Assembly: GCF_040436345.1 (NCBI RefSeq)
Contig: NC_133221.1
Coordinates: 23,461,165-23,525,164 of the forward strand
Reading direction: 5' to 3'
Length of the DNA stretch: 64,000 nt
DNA from: Pagrus major
Lineage: Eukaryota; Chordata; Actinopteri; Spariformes; Sparidae
Under the pieces are notes generated by a model. It was not told the DNA's origin, searched no databases, and saw nothing but the letters and a program-made list of their open reading frames with translations. A program made the translations under genes and the position numbers. Below, one piece after another: positions 12,973-26,107 of this stretch. Each line of letters opens with the position of its first letter. Position 1 is the stretch's first letter.

Positions 12973-13515
12973 CAGATTCCACCGGATACGTTACGGCTGC
13001 GTTGCAGCTCCACCACGACAGCGGAGCTGATCAGTTGCACTCTAGTCTATGTGTTAACTTCCACCAGGTCCCCGCAGCCCTGCGGAGCAGATACGCAGGA
13101 CTTCTATTCTGGCAGATGCCGCAGCACAACGCAGCAATTCAGCCGAATTTAGCACAGAGCAGACAGGAAGTCAGACACGAAACAACAACAAGACATCCGG
13201 TTAATTTTCAAAATAAAACACTCCATGTTGATACAAGCACAAAAACCTCAAAAAAGAGAAGAATATGAGCTCTTCTTCTAATCCTTCGGTCGGGAACATT
13301 TCGTGTTGTTGTGTTTATAACACATACGTATAACTGCGGACGTGCGTGATTATGTAATTATCGCGGGAATTCCTCGGTTTTGTAACTACAGCTGTTCTGC
13401 GGAGCTGTGCCGTGGCGGACTCAAAACGCAGCTGGTGGGGGTTGACGGAGGAGGACGACGGAGCAAAATCGTACCAGAGCCGTAACGCAGCGGACACGTA
13501 TCCAGTGGAATCTCG
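12973..13515. mobile_element. CpG-rich element with imperfect inverted repeats
   Basis: 12973-13003 (CAGATTCCACCGGATACG then GGCTGCGTT) is matched in inverted orientation by 13484-13515 at roughly 28 of 32 positions. The interior is richer in CpG than its surroundings. A 15-base direct repeat (GTGTGCTTTGTGCTA) lies outside each end, near 12908 and 13532. A non-autonomous transposon is most likely; a promoter-associated island is the alternative. Confidence 0.45.
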
Positions 13516-13734
13516 GAGTGAGTCAGGGGCTGTGTGCTTTGTGCTACTGAGCTGCAAAGGTAGAGTGCGTCAGTGTTGGCAGATGGGGGATGTTAAACTA
13601 TTGTACCTGAAGCTGAAAATTAAGGTATTTTGGGGGAAATTATCATACAACAAAATTAAATAGCCATAAATGTGTAATATTACAAATCACATATTTAAAG
13701 TCATTTTTGACACACCTACAACTCTACCCACATC

Positions 13735-13753
13735 CTTTTTTTTTTTTTTTTAA
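13735..13753. repeat. Poly(T) tract
   Basis: A run of T of nearly 20 bases is directly visible. It may be the oligo-A tail of a minus-strand retrocopy, but no retrocopy body was recognised beside it. Confidence 0.6.
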
Positions 13754-14030
13754 GCAAGCTGATGTAGCTCATAATGCATGTAGGGTGGTGTCCATAAATC
13801 CATCAGTCTAACAATTTTGGTCATACCCTGGAATCAAATGACAAGCGAGCACAACGGGAAGCTTGTTCATATTCTGCATGGAAACAGTTAACAACATGAG
13901 GTAAGCTAATCAAATAAATTACTGTGCTCACTGATCATGTCAGGAAATGAATTAAAATGGGACAGCATAGATTAAAGCCACCTCCTAATACAAGTGTCAC
14001 AAAATGGTCACATTATCGTACATTTTGTTG

Positions 14031-14146
14031 ATGAAGGTTCTCAGTCTTCCAGGTCATGGTGAGGCTTATTCAGTTCAGAACTGAAGAAGCCTCTTGGATG
14101 AGATGTGAAACGTCTTCAAGACACTGAAACAAGTCAAGTTGCCTAC
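14031..14146 (+). repeat. Dispersed teleost repeat
   Basis: The segment with GAAGGTTCTCAGTCTTCCAG, CTGAAGAAGCCTCTTGGATG and GTGAAACGTCTTCAAG is one I recognise as a frequent fish repeat. It has no coding capacity here. Confidence 0.5.
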
Positions 14147-15019
14147 AATACAGCACTTAGAAGTATCGTATATTATGGATTTTTTTTAAATTATTGATCA
14201 TACATCATAAAAAGGGCAACATTTACATACAAATACAATAATTATCATACATCTGGCAACACTGCAGTTTGCAAAGGCAGACAGGTACGTAGGCAGACAG
14301 ACAGGTAGCCTGTCCAGTCTGTTCACACAGGCCAAATGAGAGGATTGGATGAGCTATTAGAGGCCTGCAACAGCCACAGTTACTGGATTTTCTTCTTTTA
14401 ATTTGTAAAAGCATTTGCTGTATTGATTGCTGTTGGGATGTCAAGAGATTTTATACAAATAAAACGATGGTGAGATGATGCAAAGATTAATAAATAAATA
14501 TGCTCTTACTTCCTTTTCGCTATGACTTTGACATTAGTGTTTCTATTTGACAACACTGACTTCTCTCTTGGAGAATAATAATACAGCATGATGGATCATG
14601 ATCTCAACAGTTGCATCTAGTTCAGTTGAGATCCTCTCACATTCAGATTAACTTGTGAATCTCAGCGTGCAGTTATGCTCTACGTATGCCGATGTCAGTT
14701 GGTCAATGTGTCATTATCTCTGTCCAACACTTGGTATAAGTCCAGAGTGAAGTATCGAATGGACTGTCATTAAATTTGATCTGACATGTACGTTACTGTG
14801 AGAATTCCCCTGACATTTCATCTAGCACCACCAACAGGTCAGAATCACCACTAGTCTCTTTCCTCACGGGGGTGCTAGTGTGGCTCTAGACTTTTAGTCT
14901 TGTGTGTTGGGTGCTTCTGGTGGCACATGCATATCGTACGTGAATGTGTTCGGTAACACAGTGAAAGATTTACTTGTGAGATATGGTTTTGACAAAAATA
15001 TCAAAGAAAATAATACAGG

Positions 15020-15520
15020 AGGAGAGCAAACTAGGGAGGAAAACTATGTGAGTGATCCAACAAAGAGAGGGGGGAAGAAGGAAGGATGAGAGTAACAGAG
15101 CAGAGGGAGAAAGGAATAAAGAGTAAGAGGGAGCTGTCGTTTATTGCTGTGTCACACCAACCCAGACGGTGCTTTTGTTTTTTTGTGGCTGCTGATCCCT
15201 GGAAAAAAAAGGAAAGAGTTCAACATTAAACAACAGAGAGTCAAGTGTGGAAGAAAAGAGATTAGGGAAAGAGGGATTTGGGAGGGAGGGAGGAAAGGAG
15301 CTAGAAGGGGGAGGAGTGCGAAGAAGGGGAGGGGGGAAGCTAATGAAAGAAAGAAATGAAAAAAATTAAAAGTTAATTGAATTGAAGAACAGAGACGTGA
15401 GGGGAGGAAAGTGAGGGAGAGGTAGAGGAAGATGAGGGAAGGCAAAAGAGGAAGAGGAGGAGGGGAAGGAGTGGGGGGAGGGGGCAGAAGAAGGCGAGGG
15501 AGACAGGTGTGATCCTCCAC
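15020..15520 (+). repeat. Purine-rich (GA) tract, about 500 bp
   Basis: The plus strand is strongly purine-biased, with runs such as GGGAGGGAGGGAGGAAAGGA. Long minus-strand open frames rich in Leu/Pro/Ser are by-products of the bias. The region 15.5-17.2 kb continues without a recognisable gene. Confidence 0.8.
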
Positions 15521-17289
15521 AGCTCGGGTGTTTGTTTAGCCAAGAGCGGCAGCGGTAGAGCAGAGGATTATGGGATTACGGTCAGTGTCGTTGGTCATGT
15601 GAGTCGGTGTGGTCTACACTGACCCTGCTTACCTTCCCTCAGTAAGGAAGCTTAGCCTGGCTGAAGGTGAGGTCACACACACCTGCCCACCCATCACTCT
15701 ATCTCCCGGACAGACTCTCATCTACCTCTCGTTGGCTCGCTTTTTTACCTGCTTCATGACTTTTCCTTCCTCATTTCTTCACCTCTCTTCCTCCCCTGAC
15801 AAAATTATCTCTCTTTTTAATTCCCTAATCTATTTCTGTCTCTTTATCTCCCTCCCTCCCCCCCTCTCTATCTCCCTCTTCCAGATGTCAGGCTTCGTTT
15901 TCCTGCATGTTATACATGCACAGCTTATCCATGCCCTCACAAATCCGGCAGGTTCTCTTGATTTTTCTATCCGGAAGAATAACGAATAAAACAGAAGAAA
16001 GAGGAATAAAATATCGTACAATCAGGAGCGGTAACTCAGATGATGTCCAGACTGTGAGGAGTAAATACAGAAACAACCCCGGCCTTGGTAAGTTTGGCTC
16101 GTCTTGTCTAGTCAGTATAGCATTTATCAGATTTTGCAATTGTTTTTGGTGAGTTCAGTTCAATTTGCACCATGATAAAATATTTAAGTAAAGTAATGAA
16201 GTCAGCAGTGTGCGAAAAATGAACAAAAATAGGAATAAATAAATGACATATATTGTATATATTCAAAGTATATAAACTAAAATGCCAAATTAAAAGACGT
16301 AAATAGGTTCACAACTGAACCGCACACACTCTTCACTTCAATCAAATGCAGTCGTACTGTTGTTGCTTTGTTTTATTTATGACATCTGATCAGGGCCAGG
16401 CTGATAATCAAACTGAATTATTATTTCTCTTCAAGTCATTATTCATTTATTCTGTTTGAATCACAGAAACAAATATCTGAGGTTCGGGCAGTCGTTAAAG
16501 GTCTGGAATCAGGCTGGTCAGGGTAAGAAATTAAAGTGTCTATCAAAACAAAAAACAAAAGCTTTCTGTGTAGAAATATTATGGCAAAAACTGACAGTAA
16601 AGTAAAATAGAGTTGTTGTGTCTTCAGAACAAAAGTTAGTTACAAGGTAAGTAGACAGTTTTCTCTGCTCAGTACAAAATGGATGATGTTGACTGAGACC
16701 TCAGTGGTCAATGCTTCAGGTGAACTCCATTCACCTCCATTGTATTGGAGAGGCCCCTGATATTTTAAAATCTCAACATATTTGTTTATTTATTTTTCTT
16801 CTTAGGCAACAGTGCACATTCATCAACACTGACATTTAACAACATCAGGGTAAATGTGCCAGAGTTAGCACAACACCTCATTTTTCACCCATAGTCCCAA
16901 CAATCCAACAGCGGTTAAGAAAAAAACAATTACCCTAACTGCAAAGATAAGAAGCCTGTTTGTTTGATTTTATTTAAATAACTACAAAACATCATTGTGT
17001 TGACTTACTCCAATAACTTACTGTATAGATATGATGGTTGCTTTTGACAGTCAGGTGTACTGTTTCAAAAGCTACAGAACTAAAAATCATAAAATAAATA
17101 AAATAAAATCTGTCTAAATCTAAAATAAGATGTCATTCATTTTTTAAAACTAGCTATTTATAAAAAAATGTGAATTGTTTACACAGAAGGAAAAAGTTAT
17201 CAAGGAATAGTTGCTGATACTGAGTAAAAAAAGGAATGGTTGTTCATATGTAACGTAAACATTTTGAGCATATGGAAGTAACTTTTTAT

Positions 17290-17420
17290 TAAAGAAATAA
17301 TATGTAAGAATTCTGCTTAAAAATGTCTAAAACCGACTCGACTGTTATCATTTACAGTATTTTGTTGAGTTGTGAACTTACGTTATCACAAATGTTTCCA
17401 TGAACATTCAAACCAGAAAA
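17290..17420 (+). repeat. Dispersed repeat family A, copy 1
   Basis: It shares with 26108-26240 the ordered blocks AAATGTCTAAAA, TTTGTTGAGTTGTG, CTTACGTTATC/CTGACATTATC and AATGTTTC..AACATTC/AATGTTC. It probably extends rightward to about 17.9 kb. Confidence 0.5.
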
Positions 17421-18159
17421 ATCCTCAAGGTACGGTGTGTTAGGGAAGTTGATGCTGAGACTTAACTTAAACAAACAAAACTTTACATCACCTCGTCCAC
17501 CGACACCGCCTGAATCAGGTCAGGCAGATTTTTATCAGCAGTGGTGGTTGTGTCGCTGGTGTGTGTTCATCACCAGTGAAGCGAGTTTAACCGCAAGATC
17601 ATTTGTGTTCATCCTTGTTACACACGCAGGTATTTATCTGCCCCGAACAGCCAGATTACTTTACTGTATATTAGCAATAAGCTAGCGAGCAACGGCACAT
17701 CGAGGGTGTGTGTGTCTGTGTGTTTAAATTCTGGTCAACTCTCACTTAATTCAGCACTCACCGGAGACTCAGGTTCTGTCTCTCCTCTCTGTTATGTCGG
17801 CTGTCTCTGTCGCTTCAGAGCTGGCCGGCTCCGGTCAGCTGCAGTGGCCATGCCCACCACGCTCAGTCCGGCCCTCCCAACACAACACCTGGCAAACGTC
17901 CTCTGTTTTGCTTTGTTTTGTCTGAGAAAACTAATGGCAGAAATGTGTTGCATTTAAAACTACTGAGAACTGTCGCAGTGTCAGCAGTGTCAGTGGCACT
18001 GACAGATGTCAACTGCTGAACATTTATATGAAAGCTCTGAACATAATTTATCATTAACTCAAACCCGTGAGATGAAATTCAATAGTCCGACAGCAGATAT
18101 CACTATCACTGTGTGTAATGTCTTCATGTCTGAATCAGCCAGAGGGGTTTTGATGCAAC

Positions 18160-18490
18160 AATATTAATTTTGAGGTGGCCTGGTCTTACCACATGGCGTA
18201 TGAATAACACGCCAGTATCAAAAATCATGTTGCATGTTATCAAAATTGATTTTTTGCAGTTTGCGTGTCATTTAACACCGTTTGTGTTCAGCTTTTTGCA
18301 TGTCATAAACATAATAATGTCAGGACGTATAATAATAAAGAGGGAGAAGAGCTCTTATGGAGGCTCATTGGGGTGGATGGGTCAAATAAACACAGGACTT
18401 ACGTATTTAAGGTAACTTAATGTACTCATTTTAACCCAAACCAAGATCTTTTCCAGAAGCTAACCAAACAGTGACCATTGTTTGGTTAGA
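18160..18490 (+). repeat. Dispersed repeat family B, copy 2
   Basis: It begins with GGCCTGGTCTTACCACATGG and GAATAACACGCCAG, then carries the blocks shared with 9410-9660. Similar sequence is common between fish genes. No coding potential is seen. Confidence 0.4.
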
Positions 18491-18817
18491 TTTTTTTTTC
18501 CGTGTTCAGCTTCGAAAGCTTCAAAGGCTTTTGCAACTTAAAACACCAGGGGTCCAGTGAGTCAACACACAGGCCTCATTAAACGGTAACTGTCACATTG
18601 CAATGCAAAAAAAACCTCATTTGGACAATCAGTCTCCTCGGCTAAAGGAGCAAAACTTTGGAACTGTCCACCCACGGAGTTGAAAATGTAACACAACTTT
18701 GACAGTTTTAACAGAGCCGTTTCTGACAGAGAACCGACACCAAGAGAACGCTGCACCTTATACAACTGCACAGGCTTATCTATACCTTTATGGTGTTGTA
18801 TTTTTAGACCTGTGTTG

Positions 18818-19026
18818 CAGTGTTTTGTCAATCCTGGTCCTCGGGGACTCTGATCTGCATGTTTTAGATGTTTCCAACTCACCCGATTCAAACGATCGGC
18901 TCGTCATCACGCTCTGCTGAAGCCTGATAACAAGCCATTCATTTGAATCAGGTGTGTTGGGGCAGGGAGACATCAAAAACATGCAGGACAGGGGGCCCCG
19001 AGGACCAGGATTGAAAATACTGCTGT
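18818..19026. mobile_element. MITE with palindromic ends
   Basis: TCAATCCTGGTCCTCGGGG at 18828-18846 is the exact reverse complement of 18996-19014. The similarity continues outward (CAGTGTTTTG against CAGTATTTTC read inversely). The internal sequence is not coding. Fish genomes hold many such elements. Confidence 0.8.
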
Positions 19027-20109
19027 TTGATATTCTCCTTTTACTGCATTGTTTTTATTATATTTTCTTCTGTCTACTTTCATTTGTTAAAAAGCCTCCT
19101 GTGGACAGGTGTTGGGAAATAGCATTTTGCTATGAACACTAAGTGCTGTGCATCTGGTGCTTGTGTGCGGCTGTATGTTGCGGCACCAATGTTCATGTTA
19201 TGTCCATCTCAAATATATGAACCCAACTGAAATTAGGACTGCATTAAATGAAACACGGAGTGACATGAAGGTGTTGTGCTATTTTCATGCCATCCCATTA
19301 GATCATGTTGTCTGAGGTCATAGTTTGTGGAGGCGTTTTATTGAACTGGTCAAAAATATTATTGGTACCATCCAATCAGGACTGGTGATATGACCTTGAT
19401 ATCTTTATCTATATATTTTTTTTACCATGCAGGTACCTCAATATCGATCGTCAATATTGTTGGGATTACTATTTGTGCTTTGGGTCTATGTCTCTGATTA
19501 TATCTCCGAGGGCCATGAAAGTTCACATAATTTCACGTAAGTCTGAAGCTTACTGTGTGTGTTATAATGTCAGTGACTAACGTGACCAGAGCTGTACCTA
19601 CATCTCTATTCTTGGACTTGGAGAAATGTTGTTACAGTGAACAAAAATGGTAACTACTGTGTGTAATCCTTCCAGATGTTTTAATATCAGTCACTGGAGC
19701 CGGCTGTACATTTTTTTTTTGTGGAAACAGAAGCAACTGTCACCTTCCTAACTTATTCCAACCTGTCTAACACTGCAGCATACTCAGTGATTTAAATGAC
19801 ATGGATGCTATGCAAAGTCTTGAGACTGTGCAGACAACTTGTCTATGATCGAAAGCACTATAACTCCTCTACACTTAAACCAATGGCCTGTACGTTGACT
19901 TGCTGTACCATGACTGCACTGGTTCTTTTCTGGGCATTAGATTGGAGTGACGCATGTATCGTGTTAATCTCGGCTGATTTCACGTCCTGATTGGATCCTC
20001 CCGGTGTTTCCTCTCGGTTCATTGAGCAGCGGCACAAACAGCACGGCCAGAGAACATGGGATGGTAGAATGTCAGTTTTACCAGTTAGTTTACCACAAAC
20101 AAGGACACA

Positions 20110-20143
20110 TCAATCAATCAGTCAATCAATTAATCAATCAATC
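20110..20143. repeat. (AATC)n-type microsatellite
   Basis: Imperfect ATCA units, about eight, are directly visible. From 19.1 to 26.1 kb I otherwise see only the inverted repeat at 22.2 kb and AT-rich unique-looking DNA. Confidence 0.8.
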
Positions 20144-22168
20144 CCTTAAAAGCTCCATTTTGTACAAGAAAATATGACAGTGATATTGCTCCTCCTAAAA
20201 AGTTTGAAAAAAAACAACACAAAGACTTTAGGAGTTTCACTAAATACACATGAGAAGAAGATAACCTGCTGCACTGCACTGTGGCAAACGTCCCTGTCAA
20301 AGACGGAAAGCAGCAGCAGCAAGTGCTGCCGTAAGCTCAAAGCTTCCGGTTGCCAAGTTTTTAAACAAGATCTCGAGGTCTAAATTTAACATAATAAGCA
20401 GGCGTTTCACGTTGTTATGGATATTTTCCCCCTCAAGTGCCAAATCACATTTTTTAAGGCTGTTTGAAGATGTCGAGATCAAATCAGTGTCGCAGCAGGT
20501 TGAAATAACAGATTTCCTCTCCTTGTGTTATTGGCACAGCGTGGTGGCTTTCATTAGAGACGAGCAGACAAATGGGCCGTGAGATAAAAATGAACAGGGA
20601 AGAAAAACATATTAGAAAATGAAATAACTAAAAATTAGAAATGCTGGATTTGTATGCTCATTAAAGGACATACTGCAATAATGCCCTGAATTACAGATAC
20701 GTTTAATAATCAAGAGTTTTAATCAGAAGAGAAAGACCTTCACTGACTGATTTATTACGCCTAAACAAACGAAATAAACAAACTCTCTTTATTTTCATGA
20801 CTGAATAAACTGAATAAACAAACTGACCTTAAAGGACAACACAGTTTCATACTGTTTTACTTTGTTTATATGTGGCAGACCCTGCCACCTTTCTACCATC
20901 AAACAGTGTTCTGGGGACCTTATTTTCCTCTGAGAGCAGCTTGTTTGTTCAGTTATGGAAAAAATAAATATTTCTGAGTTCGTATTATTACCCCATCAAT
21001 ATTGTAAATAGAATAAAGAGTTTGAATTTCTTCTCCAAAACTACAACGTGCCCCTTTAACTTGATGTGGAATTTTTTTTTAACATCTCACTCAGAATTCA
21101 TTTTTATTAGTCAACCTGTGAACTAATGTGTAATATGCAGTTAGAGGCTCCATAATGTTCACGTTATTAAAGGCTGAAGTGTCTTTACGAGCTTTGAGCT
21201 GCGGAGGCGGTGGGCTCAGAATCATCCTCTGTCCAGACAGAAAAGTAAACACAGACCAGAGGCTTCGTCTGAACAGATTAGCTCGCTATCACGTTTACCA
21301 TTCACCACTACCAGAGTGTGAGGGATTACATACTGTACAGTATGAAGGGATTACAGCTATTGGAATAAAAAAAAGAAATTAAATAAAATAGAGGTGGCAG
21401 TTAAAGACCTGATTATGATTGTTATATCTAAAATAATAATCTGTGATTGTCTAATCTGGTTTGCAGATTGTTGTGATAAAATCTCTGGAGAAGGACACTT
21501 AAAGATGACAAATGTATGTGTCGATGTCATCTTACTTCATATTCAGCTTTGGAATAATCTAAACAAGGAAAAAATGCATTCTCACCTCATTTTTCCCGTC
21601 TTTTATGCACATTTTTCACATGATCGGTTTAGAAACACTGGGATTGTAGCAGCACACTGTCCACGCTGCGACCTGTGACCTCCTTAGTATTAGTGGCTTA
21701 TAATGTCGGTGATCAGGGAGCTTATTCAACTGTTCTTCGGAAGTCTGTGCAAATAGGAACATCAGTAATGCTTATAATAAACTGAGGAGACAAATGGATG
21801 GATTACTAATTTACAGTTTTTACATTTTTTAAAGGGTATTACATGAAAAATAGCGTTTCTTTTCTAAATCTTACCCATTTTTTCTAGTGTAAAGCAGATT
21901 TAAACCTGATGTTTCCTGACAGAGTTGACAGGGAATGTGCAAATGAATCAGTGTCACTGAAGCTGTGTTATAATCAGTCAATTAGGCATTCAGGTGTAAG
22001 ATGTAATTAGAGTTAAACGGCTGTTATTTTGAGATGATAATGATGATGAGGCAACTGAACTGAATTACACATGTAAATCCAATAATGGTGTAAACCAGCG
22101 TTCGTTACAGTTTGTCTTGTTAACATACTGTAGTTGTGTTGCAGAGAAGTCAGTCGGTTGAATGGCCC

Positions 22169-22236
22169 TGCACGCCCACACAGGTGTCCTCACTTTAGCC
22201 TGATTAGACTTCTTCTAAGGACTGTGTGGGCGTGCA
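22169..22236. repeat. Perfect inverted repeat, potential hairpin
   Basis: TGCACGCCCACACAG at 22169-22183 is the exact reverse complement of 22222-22236. The loop is 38 nt. Flanking GTGTCC and GGA could add base pairs. It may be a MITE core or a structured element. Confidence 0.7.
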
Positions 22237-25200
22237 CAGACGCCACTTGATTGGCCGCTCGCGTACTCTCCTGTCACCAAGGTTGGTGACATCACACCGG
22301 CCGGGCTAACAGAAAACACCTGTGAAGGTGTGCAGAGCCTTTAACACAGTGCTGATATTTCCTCTTCTTTACCTTATGTATTTATTTGCACATAGTGTAT
22401 TTCACTTGGCAGTCTGAGGTGCGCTTTGTCTCCAACACACATTCGTCACCCAGTGTAAAATTTCCCTTTTTAATGGCTTGTTAGAGGGCGAGCAGCTATC
22501 TGTGCTGTCGAGAAGAGGTGCCACTGCTAACAAGCAAATGCAGGAGGGTTTGTTTTGTTTCTTCACCAAAATGTGACAAGTTCCTGGTGAAGACAAATAA
22601 GCTGGAGACATTAAAATGCTACATTCCTTTGTTAACACCAGAGGAACAGGACACAATATGTTCAATATGGCTGTCATCAATCCAAAAACATAAAAACATA
22701 AACCATAAAGAAGATGAAATGCACGAGAAAGGGAAAAACCTGAATTAACGAGCGGGGCGACATAACAAGCTGCTTCCAAATAAATAATGTGGATCGTATA
22801 TAGTATATGATGGCCTGCGCATTCACCTGATCTCAACCCAGTTGAACACCGACACAGCCGTGTGTTATACGGTTCTCCCCACTGTCATCATCACTATATG
22901 TCTGTCTCTATATATCTGCTGAGTGGGTGCAGAGTGAGAGACAAGAGTCAAATATACTACATGAGGTGAGAGTTACAGGTGCATGCTGGTGTTCTGAAAA
23001 CAACAGGAAGTCTGTTAAAGTAGTTAGTTGGCCAATTAATTAACATGATTAGCAGTTGCAGCAGCAGTGACACACAGCTGATGGAGGAAATTAAGGCCCC
23101 CTAAGCTCCTTCCTTTCTGACATAACACATATTTTGAGATTCAGCGCAAATTTCCAAGGATATCATCATTATTATTATTATTCTAAACTGGCAACAGGCA
23201 ACTTTTGCGCTTTAACGTATCATTATGAAGTAAGTAGAATAATGACACCATCTTCATTTAGATTCTTGATGTCGCTGCAATTCTGTCTGGCACCGGTTAC
23301 GAAATCTCCCAGGAAATTAAAGGCTCGCTTGACCTGCTTTCATGGAAAAACATCCCTTTTTCTCCTGATGTTTTCTTCCAGTGACTGTAGTTACTTGTTT
23401 GTGTGAAGCAATACTCAAACTAATGTTATTACTCTTTATAAAATGATGACAATATCACTTTACCTCTTCAGTGAACACGCTTATTTCTTCTCTCTTATCT
23501 CTGAAGTGGTGCTGATTGTTTCAGTAACACATATGTGATCATTTCATGCTAAGTAGGTGAAATTACCATTTAACATGTTTGACATTTCTTTGAAATTGAC
23601 CACAATAATTACAAAGAAATGTTTTGACAATTACCCCAACATTATTTGATAATAATATTCTGCTATTTTCCAATAAGCAGTTGATAAATAGCTGAAAATT
23701 TCTTTAACACATTTCCAGGAAACTTCCAACTGGTTTTGGTCGTTTCAAACTAGTTTCTGTCTTACTTCCACGTCTGCAGGTCAGTAAATTGAAGAACATT
23801 TAACCACAACCATTTACATTTTCACCAATTTCACCAATCACTTCAGCAGATCAGTCCAATATGGAACAATTTTCCTCAATATATTTTTTTTAAATAACAA
23901 CTCACTTAAATGTAGTGGTCTGCTGAGGGGAATTAGACAGAAACGAGAAAGGACCAGCTATTCATCAACTTCTGATGGGAAATTGCTAAAAATAATTATT
24001 TTGAAATGATGTTGGCGTAATTTTCAATCAATTCTGAGGTGAATATTCTGGTATTTTGGGAGTCATTAAAAAAAAAAATCAAATATGTTGCTTGGTTATT
24101 AGCACCTACTTAAGATGAAATTTGGGGTCCTGTAAAATGAAGTGCTGTTATTGTGTCTTTCACGGATATTTTGAAACAAAACTCTGAGGAAAACAGAAAG
24201 CAATCTAGTTTGTTGACTGTGGCGCCATAAATGATACTACTTGGAAACACTGAGGGGTGAAAAGTTTAAAAGTTGTCTTTTTCCACATTAGTATCAATTG
24301 TGTATAAACATGCAAAAATCTGCCATGAAATCATTATGTTATTAGAAAAAATACACACCTTATAACTCCAGAACCTCCCCAAGAATAATTACATCTTTAG
24401 GTGTTCTTCAGTATCAAATTAATCCAGTGCTGGTTGTCGGTACATCCACGAGTACACTGCAAACAGGAACTGCTAATAGTTTATTCTGTATATTTTTAAA
24501 AGTGCCAATTTGACAAATTGTATTTTGTTGCTTATCTGTAGACATCAGAGGGTTTGTGTCTGTGTCTGTGTGAAAACAAGGTACAGCAGGATTCATGTTT
24601 TGGTTCCGTACGTTGCACAAAGTTACAAGACTTCACACCTTAAATATTTACAGTTTTTGGGATTTCGGTCTGTTGGTTAAATAAGATTTTGATGATAGTG
24701 AAAAATGTTTCTGTTTTAAGACTGTTCAGTGTAATTAAGCCTGAAGAGTCTTTACTAAGGTCTTTGTTAAAAAAAAAAGAAAAGTTAAAAGTTAATGAAG
24801 CTGTGAGTTCTTTCAGGTGAGCAGTGATTTTTTTTTACCCGCCCTACATGATCCACTATATTCATTTTTTTTGTGAAACAGGAAAAGTAGTCCCTGGATT
24901 AAAAGATTCTGCAGTTATTTTCACATTTGTATTTCATCGCCTATGCAAAACTGCCATTCAGTCACACATTATTTATAAAGATTAACAGTTAATGCTGCTT
25001 CTAGTTCTCATTATCTCACATCTGTGCTGCTTGTTGAACAAGAGCGCAGTGGAACAACGCTGTTTTTTCTGTCTCAGTTGGCCTCATCAGACCTATCATT
25101 GACAACAACCTTCCTGTTATGTGGAAGGTTTTCCTCATGTGCCTGTCTGCTACATGAGCAGAACTTTATTTCAAATAAACCACGTCTACTGCTTCTGCAT

Positions 25201-26107
25201 AGTCAACGAGCCAATCATGATATAGGCAACACAACACAACTACCAAACATCCATCTTGGAAAAGAACAATTTATTTAGTTTATTCGTCAAAAGTGTGATT
25301 TCTTGAAATTTAACGAGAGGCACCAAGAGATATTTTCGCTGTCTTTTCTCCTACAATGTCATCCATCAAAAAGACACATGGACATTCACAGCTGTAGTTT
25401 AATATTCTTCAGTACAAACTGGATCCATGCCGCACTGCTGCACTGCACATTTGTATGTTTTCCATCATTTCCAAACTAAAGCTGTATGATCCCCGGTGGA
25501 ATAAACAACCTAAAAGCTTCATGAACACACACCGGCAGGAAGCAACTGCAGCGCTCATCTTCAAAGGCTCTTTCTGTCAGTTTTCCTGCCTCTGCTGATG
25601 TCTGGATGTTACATTATTGATGTATTAACCTGAAGGCAATATTTTAAAATTGCAGGTGGTCTAACAACTTGTTGTTTTGTTTAAACTCCAAAAATCCACA
25701 ATATTTTATGAGCTTATTGCATGCCGTGCATGTAAAATAGTACTCAGGAAAAATACAAACAGCAGCTGTGAGGTAAATGTAGTGAAATAAAAAAGAAGTG
25801 CATCTAAAACAATGAACAAAAGTCCCATCAGCCCGTTATTCATGATTACACTTATTAGCTGAGTGAGTCACACAGTGGTTGTTTGTGTGTCCAACTCATG
25901 GCACTGAATAGAAACGATGATGTGATTCATGAAAATAGTGTGATAAATGTGACAGTGACACATTTACAAACAGCTTCTTTAATTAAACATAAGGGTCATA
26001 ATGTTTCTGCTGGGTAAAGTCTGGACGCTTGATCAAGATAAAGTCAACAATGAGTAGAGTTGTTCTCTCGTGGCATAAGAAGAGATTAACAAAAGGTGCT
26101 ATTTGTA

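Larger units (their letters stand above)
19030..26100. other. Gene-free stretch
   Basis: Mostly AT-rich sequence with stop codons in all frames. At about 19.36-19.47 kb a TGATATGACCTTGATATC / CAATATCGATCG stretch looks like repeat debris. Nothing coding was recognised. Confidence 0.45.

Noticed and set aside
15152..15520. 122-residue minus-strand frame rich in Leu, Pro and Ser
   Set aside because: It is produced by the purine/pyrimidine bias of the tract.
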